Shown here: positions 39,523 to 51,112 of the stretch, piece after piece | Layout: every line of letters starts with the position of its first letter | Numbering within the stretch: the first letter of the stretch is position 1 | NCBI RefSeq assembly: GCF_000378045.1 | Contig: NZ_KB899098.1 | Span: forward strand, 62,001-126,000 | Length of the DNA stretch: 64,000 nt | Source: Marinobacterium rhizophilum DSM 18822 | GTDB taxonomy: Bacteria > Pseudomonadota > Gammaproteobacteria > Pseudomonadales > Balneatricaceae | Direction of reading: 5' to 3' | The notes under the pieces: generated by a model | The model's database searches: none | What the model was told of the DNA's origin: nothing | The model's input: only the letters and a program-made list of their open reading frames with translations | Made by a program: the position numbers and the translations under genes

Positions 39523-40026
39523 TCAGGCCTGGCGAATGTTGGCCAGCGGCATGACCAGTCGCTGGGTCCTTTGCATCAGGTTTAGCAGTATCACCACCCG
39601 CTCGGTGCCGTCGTAGCATTCGAACAGGGCATCGAGTTCGGCAAAGGCACCGTCGGAAATGCGCACCGGGTCACCGGGCTTCAGTGCGGTTTCAGCGGGC
39701 TGCTCTTTCTCTCCGGCCACGCGTTTGCGCAACTGGTCGACAATGTCGTGGGCGATGGGCAGCGGGGTATCGTTGAATGTCACCAGGCGACTGACACCAC
39801 GGGTGGAGCGAATCGGGCGCCAGTTGTCGGCTACCTTGTCCAGGTAGATAAACAGATAACCGGGGAAAAGGGGTTCAGATACCTCGCACCGTTTGCCGGC
39901 ACGAATACGCTCAACGGTTATGAAAGGCGCAAAGCAGTCGAAGCCCTGGAACTCCAGATTTTCCAGCGCCCGGGCGTCCTGCCGGGGCTTGGTTTGCAAC
40001 AGATACCAGGCGCGCTTTACAGCCAT
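39523..40026 (-). CDS. rfaH: Transcription antitermination factor RfaH
   Basis: This 167-residue NusG paralogue has a NusG N-terminal domain (residues about 5-105: WYLLQTKPRQDARALENLEF, FPGYLFIYLD, IRSTRGVSRLVTF) and a C-terminal KOW domain (about 115-165, LKPGDPVRISDGAF). The family's start YLLQTKP matches RfaH rather than NusG, and the length fits (E. coli 162). It lies between tviB and the ops element, at the head of the operon it should control, an arrangement like other operon-specific NusG paralogues. Confidence 0.93.
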   Translation of the reverse strand: MAVKRAWYLLQTKPRQDARALENLEFQGFDCFAPFITVERIRAGKRCEVSEPLFPGYLFIYLDKVADNWRPIRSTRGVSRLVTFNDTPLPIAHDIVDQLRKRVAGEKEQPAETALKPGDPVRISDGAFAELDALFECYDGTERVVILLNLMQRTQRLVMPLANIRQA

Positions 40027-40140
40027 TGCGCTCTCCGCATTCAGATTCCGTTTCGGCCGCGCCGAACAGCCGGAATCAATTGTCGAGTTTGTTTCCAGCT
40101 TGAGTATGAGCGGATCGCCAAAAGCTATCCACCCGCATAA

Positions 40141-41424
40141 CTACAGGCGTTTATCCACCTGATCCAGCGCCAGCATGCCTTTCACGTCAAACAATACACT
40201 GTGCTCCCGGTCCTTGCACAGGTCACGGATGCGCTCGGCGCCCATTTCCTGGAACTGCCGGTGCGCCACGGCCAGCACCACGGCATCGAACTGGCCCGGT
40301 TCCAGGGTCTCAAGCAGATCGAGGCCGTATTCATCATGCGCCTCGCGGGCGGAGACCCAGGGATCATGTACCTCGACACGGGCGCCATAGGTTTCCAGTT
40401 CACGCACCACGTCAATGACCTTGGTATTGCGGATATCGGGGCAGTTCTCCTTGAACGACAGCCCCAGAATCAGGATCCGCGCATCCGCCACATGCACCCG
40501 GCGCCGGATCATCAGCTTCACCACTTCTTCGGCCACGTGCAGGCCCATGCCATCATTGATGCGCCGGCCCGCCAGGATAACATCGGGAAAGTAGCCGGCC
40601 GCCTGGGCCTTGTGGGCCAGGTAGTAGGGGTCCACGCCAATGCAGTGCCCCCCCACCAGCCCCGGCCGGAACGGCAGAAAGTTCCATTTGGTGCCGGCGG
40701 CTTCCAGCACCTGGGTCGTGTCAATGCCCAGCTTGCCGAAGATAATGGCCAGCTCGTTGACCAGGGCAATGTTCAGGTCGCGCTGGGTATTTTCGATCAC
40801 CTTGGAGGCCTCGGCCACCTTGATACTGCTTGCCTTGTGAGTACCGGCGGTGATCACGCTGCGATACAGGCTATCGACAAACTCGGCGACCGCAGGCGTA
40901 GAGCCGGCGGTGACTTTCACGATGCTCGGCAGGCGGTGCAGCTTGTCCCCCGGGTTGATGCGCTCGGGGCTGTAGCCGACAAAGAAGTCCTTGTTGAAGG
41001 TCATGCCGGAGGCCGATTCCAGCTCAGGCACACAGACCTCTTCGGTCGCACCCGGGTAGACAGTGGACTCGTAAATGACGATAGAGCCAGGCTTGAGGAC
41101 AGAGCCGATGGCCTGGCTCGACTTGCGCAAAGGCGACAGGTCCGGCTGCTTGTTCTCATCCACGGGTGTCGGCACGGTGACAATAAAGACATTGCACTGC
41201 GCCACATCCGCAAGGTCAGCGCTGAAGCCAAGCCTGTTCGACGAGCGCAGTTCCTCGGGCTCAACTTCCAGGGTGCTGTCCTGCCCGCCCTTGAGCTCCT
41301 CGACTCGCCCCCGGTTGATATCAAAACCGATGGTGTCAAACTGCTTGCCGAACTCGACCGCCAGCGGCAACCCTACGTACCCCAGACCCAACACGCAGAT
41401 CCTGACGTTATTCAGGTCCAACAT
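40141..41424 (-). CDS. tviB: UDP-N-acetyl-hexosamine 6-dehydrogenase (TviB/WbpO type)
   Basis: The 427-residue nucleotide-sugar dehydrogenase has the NAD-binding [17 protein letters not shown] at the N terminus, [29 protein letters not shown] and the catalytic cysteine in [16 protein letters not shown] near residue 265. The C-terminal UDP-binding domain begins at [17 protein letters not shown]. The pattern matches TviB/WbpO, which oxidise UDP-GlcNAc or UDP-GalNAc to the uronic acid, rather than UDP-glucose dehydrogenases. It precedes rfaH by 114 bp and so lies upstream of ops. Confidence 0.9.
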   Translation of the reverse strand: MLDLNNVRICVLGLGYVGLPLAVEFGKQFDTIGFDINRGRVEELKGGQDSTLEVEPEELRSSNRLGFSADLADVAQCNVFIVTVPTPVDENKQPDLSPLRKSSQAIGSVLKPGSIVIYESTVYPGATEEVCVPELESASGMTFNKDFFVGYSPERINPGDKLHRLPSIVKVTAGSTPAVAEFVDSLYRSVITAGTHKASSIKVAEASKVIENTQRDLNIALVNELAIIFGKLGIDTTQVLEAAGTKWNFLPFRPGLVGGHCIGVDPYYLAHKAQAAGYFPDVILAGRRINDGMGLHVAEEVVKLMIRRRVHVADARILILGLSFKENCPDIRNTKVIDVVRELETYGARVEVHDPWVSAREAHDEYGLDLLETLEPGQFDAVVLAVAHRQFQEMGAERIRDLCKDREHSVLFDVKGMLALDQVDKRL

Positions 41425-41569
41425 TCTTCACGCCCTTGTGCTCGGAATCTCGCAAAGCAGGTATCATAACAGCCACATGCGGATTGCGGGTAGCCGTGGG
41501 TTAATGCTAAACCTGCGCCCGCTAATCCCCGCAAACGTTAGCGAAAAAACCAACGGATTCAATGCGCCT

Positions 41570-43555
41570 GTGAGCAAGATTCAACACGCTGTCATCGACT
41601 GGAAACACAACACTGCGCTATCCGCCCGCTTTGATGATGTGTATTTCAACACCGACGGCGGGCCTGCCGAAGCCAGACACGTATTCCTCGAGGGCAATCG
41701 GCTGGCCACACGTTTCGCGGCGCTCGATCAGCCCCACTTCAGCATTGCCGAAACCGGCTTTGGCACCGGGCTCAATTTTCTTGTCACGCGCGAACTCTGG
41801 TTACAGCGTGCACCCGACAATGCCCGGCTGAATTACATCTCGGTGGAGAAATACCCGCTCAACGCGCAGGACCTGGCCCGCAGCCTGGCGCACTGGCCCG
41901 AGTTTTCGGCGGGGGCCCGTCAGCTGCAGGCGCAGTACCCGCCCCTGCTGGAGGGGTTTCACCGGCTGGAGTTCGACAACGGCCGCATCAGCCTTACGCT
42001 GATATTCGCAGATGCCGCCCAGGGCTACGCCGAGCTCGAAGGCACGGTGGATGCCTGGTATCTCGATGGATTCTCGCCGGCAAAGAACCCGGCGCTGTGG
42101 TCTGCCGAACTTTTTGCACAGGTGGCACGCCTGAGCCACTCCTCGACACCCCACGCCACGACGCTCGCCACCTTCAGCGCGGCGCGCACCGTACGTGACG
42201 GCCTTGCCAACGCGGGCTTTGAACTGACCCGGGCCAGCGGCTTTGGCGCCAAGCGCGAAATGCTCACCGGCACCTATCTCGGGCCCCGGGCAGGTATCTC
42301 AAGCCACCCCTGGTTTGATGCACCCAGCCCCCGCCCGCGGCCCGACTCGGTGCTCATCCTGGGTGCTGGGCTTGCCGGCTGCTGCGCCGCCTATGCGCTG
42401 GCCCGCCGGGGCATTGCGGTCACGGTGCTGGAGCGTAGCGGGCAACCGGCCGGCGCCGGTTCGGGCAATCGCCAGGGGGCGCTCTACGCCAAACTGCCGA
42501 TTCACCCTACCAAACAGGGGCTGCTGCACAGTACCGGGCTTGAATACAGCCGCCACCTGCTGCGACACCTCAGCGCACAGGGGCTGCTGTCGCAACAGGC
42601 CTGGCAGGCCTGCGGGCTGCTGCAACTGGCTCAGAGCGACAAGGAGGCCGCCCGGCAACAGCAGCTGCTCGATGCCGGCGCCTATCCTGAAGCCCTGGTA
42701 CAGGCGGTGGATGCTATCCAGGCGAGCCGCCTGGCGGGATGCGACACCCCTCACACCGGGCTGTTCTTTCCCCAGGCCGGCTGGGTATCACCGGTGGACC
42801 TGTGCCAGGCGCTGTTACAACATCCTCTGATCAGCCTGCGAACGAACACAAGCGTAGAGGCACTGGACTTTCAAACGGATACGCAATGCTGGCAGGCCCG
42901 CTGCGATAGCGGCGAACGGCACCAGGCCGCCGTCGTGATCGTCGCGACTGCCGGTGCCGCCCAAACCCTGGAGCCGCTGACGCACCTGCCGCTCAAGGCT
43001 ATTCGCGGCCAGGTCAGCGAAGCCCCGGTGCCAGCGGCACAAGCGCCGTTGCGCACAGTCGTCTGCGGTGATGGCTACATCCCGCCGCCCATGGGGGGAA
43101 CCTACTGTTTCGGCGCAACTTTTGATCTGCACGACGCAGACACCGAAATTCGCGCACAGGATCACCAGAACAACCTCGACACCCTGAGCAGAACCCTGCC
43201 ATCGCTCGGTGCCGCACTGGCTCAACAGCCGCTGCAAGGCCGTGTCGCATTTCGCTGCTCGACACCGGACTATCTGCCCATCATTGGCCCGGCGCCAAAT
43301 GCAGAACGCTTTGCCACTGACTACGCCCGCCTGCGTCAGGATCGGAACTGGTCTTTCAATACGGAACCCTCACATTACCCCGGACTCTATGTCAGTGTCG
43401 GCCATGGCTCCAAGGGACTGCTCACCTGCCCGCTGGGCGCGGAACTCCTGGCCGGCCTGATCTGCAATGAGCCGCTGCCACTGGGGCGCACGCTTACCGA
43501 AGCGCTGAGTCCGGCCCGCTTTATCATCAAGAATCTGATCCGCGGGTCGATATAG
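41570..43555 (+). CDS. mnmC: Bifunctional tRNA 5-methylaminomethyl-2-thiouridine biosynthesis protein
   Basis: The 661-residue protein starts at GTG 41570 (VSKIQHAVIDW). An in-frame ATG at 41504 adds 22 unconserved residues, and still longer open frame upstream overlaps tviB antisense. The N-terminal methyltransferase (DDVYFNTDGGPAEARHVFL, AETGFGTGLNFL) precedes a C-terminal FAD oxidoreductase (about residues 260-640, LILGAGLAGCCAAYALARRG and GHGSKGLLTCPLGAELLAG). MnmC completes mnm5U34 in tRNAs reading NAA/NAG-type codons. Length equals E. coli MnmC (668). Its last 14 codons are repeated downstream. Confidence 0.95.
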   Translation: MSKIQHAVIDWKHNTALSARFDDVYFNTDGGPAEARHVFLEGNRLATRFAALDQPHFSIAETGFGTGLNFLVTRELWLQRAPDNARLNYISVEKYPLNAQDLARSLAHWPEFSAGARQLQAQYPPLLEGFHRLEFDNGRISLTLIFADAAQGYAELEGTVDAWYLDGFSPAKNPALWSAELFAQVARLSHSSTPHATTLATFSAARTVRDGLANAGFELTRASGFGAKREMLTGTYLGPRAGISSHPWFDAPSPRPRPDSVLILGAGLAGCCAAYALARRGIAVTVLERSGQPAGAGSGNRQGALYAKLPIHPTKQGLLHSTGLEYSRHLLRHLSAQGLLSQQAWQACGLLQLAQSDKEAARQQQLLDAGAYPEALVQAVDAIQASRLAGCDTPHTGLFFPQAGWVSPVDLCQALLQHPLISLRTNTSVEALDFQTDTQCWQARCDSGERHQAAVVIVATAGAAQTLEPLTHLPLKAIRGQVSEAPVPAAQAPLRTVVCGDGYIPPPMGGTYCFGATFDLHDADTEIRAQDHQNNLDTLSRTLPSLGAALAQQPLQGRVAFRCSTPDYLPIIGPAPNAERFATDYARLRQDRNWSFNTEPSHYPGLYVSVGHGSKGLLTCPLGAELLAGLICNEPLPLGRTLTEALSPARFIIKNLIRGSI

Positions 43556-44152
43556 TGGGAAAGTGGTGAGTGATGTGGCGGGAGCCCACTCTGTGGGCGA
43601 ATCGTTAACCCCGCACATCCTTCGCCCGGAGACCGGGCTCCCACCCACTCCGCGAGTCCAGCCCGCTTTATCATCAAGAATCTGGTCCGCGGGTCGGTAT
43701 AGTGGAAAAGTGGTGACTGGTGCGTGATGTGGTGGGAGCCCACTCCGCGAGTCCGGCCCGCTTTATCGTCAAGAATCTGATCCGCGGGTCGGTATAGTGG
43801 GAAAGTAGTGACTGGTGCGTGGTGTGGTGGAAGCCTACTCTGTGGGCGAATCGGTAACCCCGCACCTCATTCGCCCGGAGACCGGGCTCCCACCCACTCC
43901 GCGAGTCCGGCCCGCTTTATCATCAAGAACCTGATCCGCGGGTCGGTATAGTGGGAAAGTGGTGACTGGTGCGTGATGTGGTGGGAGCCCACTCCGCGAG
44001 TCCGGCCCGCTTTATCATCAAGAATCTGATCCGCGGGTCGATATAGTGGGAAAGTGGTGAGTGGTGTGAGTGATGTGGCGGGAGCCCACTCTGTGGGCGA
44101 ATCGGTAATCCCGCACATCCTTCGCCCGGGGACCGGGCTCCCACCCACACTG
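43509..44152 (+). repeat. Tandem repeats derived from the mnmC 3' end
   Basis: A block starting GTCCGGCCCGCTTTATC, which encodes the last codons and TAG of mnmC and runs on into GTGGGAAAGTGGTGA, occurs at 43509 (inside mnmC), 43656, 43751, 43905 and 44000. Spacings are 147, 95, 154 and 95 bp. Long units add a hairpin made of GTGGGAGCCC, GGGCGAAT, ATTCGCCC and GGGCTCCCAC; short units lack it. Thus two unit types alternate. The copies are about 95% alike and would each still encode ARFIIKNLIRGSV plus stop. No gene lies within. Confidence 0.92.
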
Positions 44153-44173
44153 CGGCTACCTCGAGGAGGCACT

Positions 44174-44818
44174 ATGGCACTTGTCATCTACGATCAGGGT
44201 TACAGGATACAGACCCCTGTTCGGGCCCTGTTCAAGCCCGGCGGCGTTGACATTCTTCAGCCGGTCAAGGCACTGCACCCCGCCGCCAGCGAAGAGCAGC
44301 GCATTGAAACCGAAGCGGAGCGATTTTCGCTGCCACACGAACCCCAGCATAAAAAGACAGCTCGGCAACAACCGGCCCAGCGCGCCTACGAAGCCAGCGA
44401 AGAGGTTCTGGAAAAGCGCGGCGCCCCCCAGCTGCTCGCAGCACAGATCATGACCAGCCCGGTCGAGTCCATCAGCCCTGAGACAACCATCAGGGATGCC
44501 CGCGAACGCATGCGGCATCTGCACATCGAACACCTGGTGATTGTCTCGCCACAGGCCCGCCCGCTCGCCATGCTCAGTGCCCGGGATCTGCACCAGAGCG
44601 CACTGCCTGCGCAAAGCCCTGTTGCCGCCATTCACAGCCGCCACCTGCTTGCAGCATCACCGCAAACCGATGCCTCTCACCTGGCAGCCAGCTTTGTCGA
44701 GTTTGATCTGGGTGCAATGCCCATTGTTGATGAAGAGGATGCGCTGGTCGGAATAGTCACGCGCACCGACCTGCTGCGCTTGCTGATCAGTGGCGCCCAT
44801 ATCGAACGATGGGCCTGA
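44174..44818 (+). CDS. CBS-domain protein
   Basis: The 214-residue protein starts at ATG 44174 with a strong GAGGAGG ribosome-binding site; the open frame upstream lies in the repeats. Residues 1-85 are unique and begin MALVIYDQGYRIQTPVRALF. Residues about 90-205 form a CBS pair (AAQIMTSPVESISPETTIRD, LGAMPIVDEEDALVGIVTRT), which usually binds adenine nucleotides. A similar stand-alone CBS protein is common in pseudomonads; its target is unknown. It is monocistronic, immediately downstream of the mnmC-derived repeats. Confidence 0.85.
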   Translation: MALVIYDQGYRIQTPVRALFKPGGVDILQPVKALHPAASEEQRIETEAERFSLPHEPQHKKTARQQPAQRAYEASEEVLEKRGAPQLLAAQIMTSPVESISPETTIRDARERMRHLHIEHLVIVSPQARPLAMLSARDLHQSALPAQSPVAAIHSRHLLAASPQTDASHLAASFVEFDLGAMPIVDEEDALVGIVTRTDLLRLLISGAHIERWA

Positions 44819-45151
44819 TTATTAAGTGCAAGAAGGGGCGAGGTGAATGGTGAATGGTGAATGGTGAATGGTGAAAAGATGATCGCCTGCTCAAACGCCG
44901 CAGGTTTCCCCCTGTTCCCCGATATTTGCACGCATATCCTCGAAACTCGCTTGGGGCTCATTTCCCGGAATTCGCAGGCTCATTCCAGGCTACGGGCTGC
45001 ACGCCGTAGGTTGGTAATGAGCGTAGCGAATTCCAACATCCGCAGCATAGCTGTGGAGAACAGTTCAACGGGGCAGGTCTGATGCTCGCTACGAATGACG
45101 AATCACGGCTCTTTAACCTCCTGCTCGGCGGCCTTGCCCCTTTCCCCGGAT
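44819..45151. other. 333-bp convergent intergenic region
   Basis: Apart from the GGTGAAT microsatellite, I see no gene, RNA or terminator of quality here, between the convergent CBS and DUF4126 genes. Confidence 0.5.
44842..44876 (+). repeat. 7-bp microsatellite (GGTGAAT)
   Basis: GGTGAAT is repeated four times in perfect register (44842-44869), followed by a variant GGTGAAA. It lies 24 bp after the CBS gene. No reading frame appears to depend on it. Confidence 0.85.
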
Positions 45152-45820
45152 TCAGTGGCGGGTGCGCTCGTGCGGCAAGGCCCGGTTCGAGGGCAGTGGC
45201 GGCGCTTCATCGTCCCCGCCACCAAACAGCCGGGCCAGAAAACGAAACACGCGCTTCACGCCGCGCCATACCTTGGGCAGCAGCCACACCAGCAGCAGCA
45301 CGAATACCATGAGACCGGCCAGGAACAGCCAGGGATTGTACAGCGCGGCCCAGACACCACCAATGACCATCACATCTTCGGTAATGGAGGCCGTCCAGTT
45401 ACTGAAGGGTTCGGGCGAGGTATTGATCAGAACCCGGCTACCCGCCTTGGCGGCATGGGTCGCCGTGGCCAGCGTGCCACCGACAATGGCCGCGGCCAGC
45501 TCCACCGGCAGGCCTATTTCACCCACGGCCCCGGCGGCCAGCGCAGCACCCGCCGGTATACGGATAAAGGTATGCAGGGTATCCCAGCCGGTATCAACGC
45601 CGGGTATCTTGTCGGCAAAGAACTCGACACAGTACATGAGGCCCGCCGCCATCAGCACCAGGGGATCCCCCACCACTTCAAGCCCCGGGGGCAGCACGAT
45701 ATTGCCCGTATTGGACAACAGACCCAGCATCAGGAGGGTCGCGTACAGATTGATGCCACTGGCCCAGGCCAGGCCCATGGACAGGGCAATCATTTGGGTG
45801 ATTTGCTCGAGCTGATCCAT
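45152..45820 (-). CDS. DUF4126 family membrane protein
   Basis: This 222-residue protein has about five hydrophobic segments and the DUF4126 pattern: MGLAWASGINLYATLLMLGL at the N terminus, LPPGLEVVGDPLVLMAAGLM, DKIPGVDTGWDTLHTFIRIP and GGTLATATHAAKAGSRVLIN. The C terminus is a basic, Gly/Asp-containing cytoplasmic tail. Function is unknown for the family. It follows yheU on the same strand after 90 bp containing a hairpin. Confidence 0.85.
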   Translation of the reverse strand: MDQLEQITQMIALSMGLAWASGINLYATLLMLGLLSNTGNIVLPPGLEVVGDPLVLMAAGLMYCVEFFADKIPGVDTGWDTLHTFIRIPAGAALAAGAVGEIGLPVELAAAIVGGTLATATHAAKAGSRVLINTSPEPFSNWTASITEDVMVIGGVWAALYNPWLFLAGLMVFVLLLVWLLPKVWRGVKRVFRFLARLFGGGDDEAPPLPSNRALPHERTRH

Positions 45821-45859
45821 AGCGCCTCCGGTTGCGGGTTACAAGGGACTAACAGGGCC

Positions 45860-45885
45860 ACCAGGCCTGATGATCATGGCCTGGT
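45860..45885. terminator. Hairpin between yheU and DUF4126
   Basis: ACCAGGCC pairs perfectly with GGCCTGGT around a 10-nt loop that itself contains TGATCA. No strong U-tract is present on either strand, so it may be a weak terminator or processing site. Confidence 0.4.
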
Positions 45886-45910
45886 GTATGGTTTTGACCA
45901 CAGCGCAGGA

Positions 45911-46125
45911 TTATTTTTCCAGCTGGTCTTTTGCCACTATATTGCACTGCCCTGTACTTTCACTGAACAGTATAACCACCTGGCCGCATTGCAGCAGGTG
46001 GCGTACCTGCCTGATCCGGCTCTCCAGCGGCGTTTCGTGCTCGCCGTAATCGGTGCCGTCACGGGTGACAAATTCGCTGATCAGGTTATCCAGCGTATCG
46101 GGCGAGAGCTCGCCATGGGGAATAA

Positions 46126-46153
<28 letters not shown>
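45911..46153 (-). CDS. yheU: YheU family protein (UPF0270)
   Basis: The 80-residue protein resembles YheU: IIPHGELSPDTLDNLISEFV, then TRDGTDYGEHETPLESRIRQ and VRHLLQCGQVVILFSESTGQ, matching the IP..L...TL..LIEEFVTREGTDYG..E.. pattern of the family. Function is unknown. It starts inside the last codons of the upstream lipoprotein gene (28-bp overlap). Confidence 0.85.
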
Positions 46154-49362
<3,209 letters not shown>

Positions 49363-50988
49363 TCAGGCGCGCGAGCCGCCCCGGCGGGAACGGTTGTGCA
49401 TTTCAAAGTCGCGAATGCGCTGGCGATAATGCTCCTTGGTCTGCGGGCGCAGCACCGAGCGGTTTTCATCCAGCAGGTCGCCATCAAGATGCTCTGCCAG
49501 GGTCTCGGCCGTCGCCAGCATGCACTCGAAAGCATGCATCACATCCCGCGGCTCCTCCATGGACATGAAGAAGGTCACGGCAGGTGTACGTATTTGATCG
49601 ATGGTTACCAAATCAAAAGTACCGGGATTGACGGCATTGGCCATGCTGAACTGCACCGGCCCGGAATCGCTGCCATCTTCGTGACGGTGGAATATCGCCA
49701 TGTCGCCAAAGTGCAGATCACAGGCAGACACGAGCCGGTACAGCAAGCCACCCGCAAAGCCCTCTGCAGCGGTGGAAACCGCCGTAATGACAAGCACATT
49801 GTCCGGGTTCGGCGGGTTGTCGCCAGGCCGGGCCTGTGCCGGACTCGAGGCTTCCTGGGCCGTACCGAACAGCTGATCCTGCTGTGGCTGTGGCGCCGCT
49901 TTCTCCTTCGCCTTCGCGCCAGCGGCCACAGGTGCCGCGTCTGCGCGTTTTTTGTCAGCGGCGGGTGCTGTTGCGGCGGCGGCGCTGGCGCGCTTGGGCT
50001 GACGATTACGCTCCATCAGCAGCGGAATGGGTTTCTCAAGATCGAGCGCAGGTTGTGTTGGAAGGTCGTCGAATAGCGGGTCAGTTTCCCCGAATCCCGG
50101 CGTCTCTTGCAAGGTGTTAGCTTGCAAGGTGCTAGCTTGCCAATTGTCTTGAGTGCTCTGCGCCGAGCCATCCTGTGCGCGGCCCGGTTCAGGTTCGGAT
50201 CGCTTCGCGGCAGGCTCTTTAGCAGACTCGGCAGGCGGCTCCTGTGCAGGCGCAGCTTCAGCCGGCTTGGCGCCAGCGTCTGCAACAGATGCTCCACGGG
50301 GTGACGGGTAGTCGTCTTCGATAGGATCATCAAACAGTGGGTCAGCTTCTGCAACCGGTGTCAGAGGCTGCTTCGATACAGGACGCTGAACCGCTCGGGC
50401 CGGTGCTTCAGCCACGGGGGCAGCGGCGGTGCGAGGTTCAGCCTCAGGCGTTTTAGCCCGCTGGCCATCGACTGCGACATCAGGCTGCACAGCGGCGTCG
50501 CGAGGCGCCGCCGGGCGCGCCTGGGGCGCAGTAGCCGGGCGCGGTGAACTCACCTCCTCAACGTCGTCAGAGAAGCCGAACGTCGGTTCTATTCGTTCAG
50601 GGGCGCGTCGCTCAGATGCATGTCGTTCAGGGGCGCGTCGTTCGGTCGAACGCTCGGTGGTACGCAGCGTCGGCTGTTCAGCAGGCTCTGAAGTCGGCGC
50701 ATCCGCCGCTTTGGGCATGCTTACCATCTTCGCCGCATAGGCTGGGCCCGGTTTGCGCTTGGGCACAAACTCCGGTGCCGCGCCGCTGATGGGCCGGGCA
50801 CCCCCGTTAGGCAACTCGGGATTGCTCGCCGGTTCCGCCACTTCCTCCGGCAGATCACGAGCCTTGCGGTCAATATCCATGCGCAAGCTGTTACGTCCGC
50901 CACGCACACGGCGCCAGCCATCGAAAATGATCAGCACGATGACAACCACACCGCCGATGACGAGCCACTCTCTGAGACTGATTTCCAT
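49363..50988 (-). CDS. zipA: Cell division protein ZipA
   Basis: The 541-residue protein has one N-terminal transmembrane helix (residues about 8-23, WLVIGGVVVIVLIIF) followed by a basic stretch. A very long Pro/Ala/Glu-rich linker (about 30-400) has an RRAPERHASERRAPER repeat and several FGETDPLFDD/ADPLFDDP motifs. The C-terminal FtsZ-binding domain covers about 400-530. ZipA tethers FtsZ to the inner membrane. It is longer than E. coli ZipA (328), with all extra length in the linker. smc, the usual upstream neighbour in pseudomonads, is replaced by ccmI. Confidence 0.94.
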   Translation of the reverse strand: MEISLREWLVIGGVVVIVLIIFDGWRRVRGGRNSLRMDIDRKARDLPEEVAEPASNPELPNGGARPISGAAPEFVPKRKPGPAYAAKMVSMPKAADAPTSEPAEQPTLRTTERSTERRAPERHASERRAPERIEPTFGFSDDVEEVSSPRPATAPQARPAAPRDAAVQPDVAVDGQRAKTPEAEPRTAAAPVAEAPARAVQRPVSKQPLTPVAEADPLFDDPIEDDYPSPRGASVADAGAKPAEAAPAQEPPAESAKEPAAKRSEPEPGRAQDGSAQSTQDNWQASTLQANTLQETPGFGETDPLFDDLPTQPALDLEKPIPLLMERNRQPKRASAAAATAPAADKKRADAAPVAAGAKAKEKAAPQPQQDQLFGTAQEASSPAQARPGDNPPNPDNVLVITAVSTAAEGFAGGLLYRLVSACDLHFGDMAIFHRHEDGSDSGPVQFSMANAVNPGTFDLVTIDQIRTPAVTFFMSMEEPRDVMHAFECMLATAETLAEHLDGDLLDENRSVLRPQTKEHYRQRIRDFEMHNRSRRGGSRA

Positions 50989-51058
50989 AAATCCGCTGCT
51001 ATCTCAAAGTTTTTTGACTGGCGCCCATCCGAATTCTGACCGCCGACTACTTTTACCA

Positions 51059-51080
51059 CCGGGGCAGCGTCGCGCCCCGG
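51059..51080. terminator. GC-rich palindrome between ccmI and zipA
   Basis: CCGGGGC pairs with GCCCCGG around an 8-nt loop, 33 bp past the ccmI stop on the minus strand. There is no U-tract, so it may be a weak terminator or mRNA stabiliser at the end of the ccm operon. Confidence 0.4.
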
Positions 51081-51112
51081 CATAACAGATGCAACTATAG
51101 ACCGAGCGGCGA

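Noticed and set aside
40201-41469. 422-codon plus-strand ORF opposite tviB
   Set aside because: Antisense shadow of a conserved dehydrogenase; the His/Gln-rich translation has no family resemblance.
43509-44152. CRISPR array
   Set aside because: Spacing alternates between about 95 and 150 bp, the 'spacers' are themselves copies of each other, the repeat is mnmC coding sequence, and no cas genes are present.
43387-44187. Minus-strand ORFs across the mnmC-tail repeats
   Set aside because: They are antisense to mnmC or consist only of repeat sequence (SHYTDPRIRFLMIKRAG-type peptides) and have no plausible start signals.
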